Position numbers and translations under genes: made by a program. A DNA stretch of 14,932 bases, taken from contig JANXGZ010000236.1 of assembly GCA_024958995.1 (NCBI GenBank), positions 1 through 14,932 of the forward strand, written 5' to 3'. This DNA comes from Methylococcales bacterium. GTDB taxonomy: Bacteria > Pseudomonadota > Gammaproteobacteria > Methylococcales > UBA1147. Position 1 is the first letter of the stretch. Each line of letters begins with the position of its first letter. The notes under the pieces were generated by a model. It was not told where the DNA came from. It saw nothing but the letters and a program-made list of their open reading frames with translations, and did no database searches. This document shows, one piece after another, positions 14,648 through 14,932 of this stretch.

Positions 14648-14932
14648 TGCTGTGCTCGATCCACATCCGTGACCTAGCGGTGGTTGCTTCTCTGGAACTC
14701 GATTTCGAGACAGGCCTGACGTGCCTGACCGGTGAAACCGGAGCAGGAAAATCGATTCTGCTCACAGCCATGCGACTCGCCCTTGGAGAAAGGGCCGATT
14801 CAGGGTTTATTCGAGCCGGTTGCGACAAGGCAGCGATCAGCCTGGAATTCGACCTGACCCGCACCAGTCATGTTGTCGACTGGCTGATCGAGCACGAACT
14901 CGCGGATGATTTTGAATGCATCGTTCGCCGTG
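14647..14932 (+). CDS. recN: RecN, SMC-like DNA repair ATPase (N-terminal 95 residues; 3' end beyond window)
   Basis: RecN is an SMC-family ATPase that acts early in RecA-dependent double-strand break repair. The fragment starts MLCSIHIRDLAVVASLELDF, followed by Walker A GETGAGKS at 29-36 and LALGERADSGFIRAG, all typical of RecN. The window ends at IVRR, well before the coiled coil and the Walker B/signature region of a protein of about 550 residues. Start: ATG at 14647 overlaps the nadK TGA (TGATG), with GGAG at 14637-14640, spacing 6, so translational coupling to nadK is likely. No LexA box can be assigned, because the upstream sequence is nadK coding sequence. Confidence 0.96.
   Translation, partial: MLCSIHIRDLAVVASLELDFETGLTCLTGETGAGKSILLTAMRLALGERADSGFIRAGCDKAAISLEFDLTRTSHVVDWLIEHELADDFECIVRR

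Overview
The window is a stretch of housekeeping chromosome with the conserved gammaproteobacterial order ftsH - rlmE - yhbY - greA - carB - carA - dapB - dnaJ - dnaK - grpE - hrcA - nadK - recN. All genes read on the minus strand except yhbY, nadK and recN. The gene order, the near-identical motif numbering with Escherichia coli proteins, and the presence of HrcA with a CIRCE operator (absent from E. coli) suggest a gammaproteobacterium outside the enteric lineage, perhaps a Chromatiales/Thiotrichales-like or uncultured marine group. That placement is inference. I see no mobile element, CRISPR array, tRNA or rRNA.

Region by region, in + coordinates. At 1-2548: membrane protease FtsH (C-terminal part outside the window), 23S rRNA methyltransferase RlmE, ribosome-associated YhbY (the only + gene here) and transcript-cleavage factor GreA. 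yhbY and greA converge with 3 bases between their stop codons; rlmE and yhbY diverge from an 80-base promoter region. At 2691-8222: carbamoyl-phosphate synthetase (carA, carB) and dapB, giving carbamoyl phosphate for pyrimidines and arginine, and the lysine/diaminopimelate branch. At 8268-13412: the DnaK chaperone machine (dnaJ, dnaK, grpE) and the heat-shock repressor hrcA, transcribed hrcA to dnaJ and probably on into dapB. At 13778-14932, divergent: NAD kinase, overlapping the start of recN.

The genes are ordinary; the interest is in the control sequences. hrcA has a vegetative-type promoter followed at once by CIRCE, while a separate, very good sigma-32 type promoter (CTTGAA-N14-CCCCAT) straddles the hrcA stop codon and faces grpE-dnaK-dnaJ. 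The greA leader holds nested, mutually exclusive perfect hairpins. The carA leader holds a terminator-like hairpin just before the ribosome binding site and an arginine-rich ORF that stops 3 bases before the TTG start of carA. The dnaK-dnaJ gap holds a GC-rich hairpin where the dnaJ ribosome binding site would be expected. FtsH appears to use a TTG start three codons before an ATG, as discussed for E. coli.

I did not find a previously undescribed multi-gene system. The leads worth following are RNA or operator elements in the intergenic regions. E. coli lengths and residue numbers quoted in the entries are from memory, not from an alignment run here.
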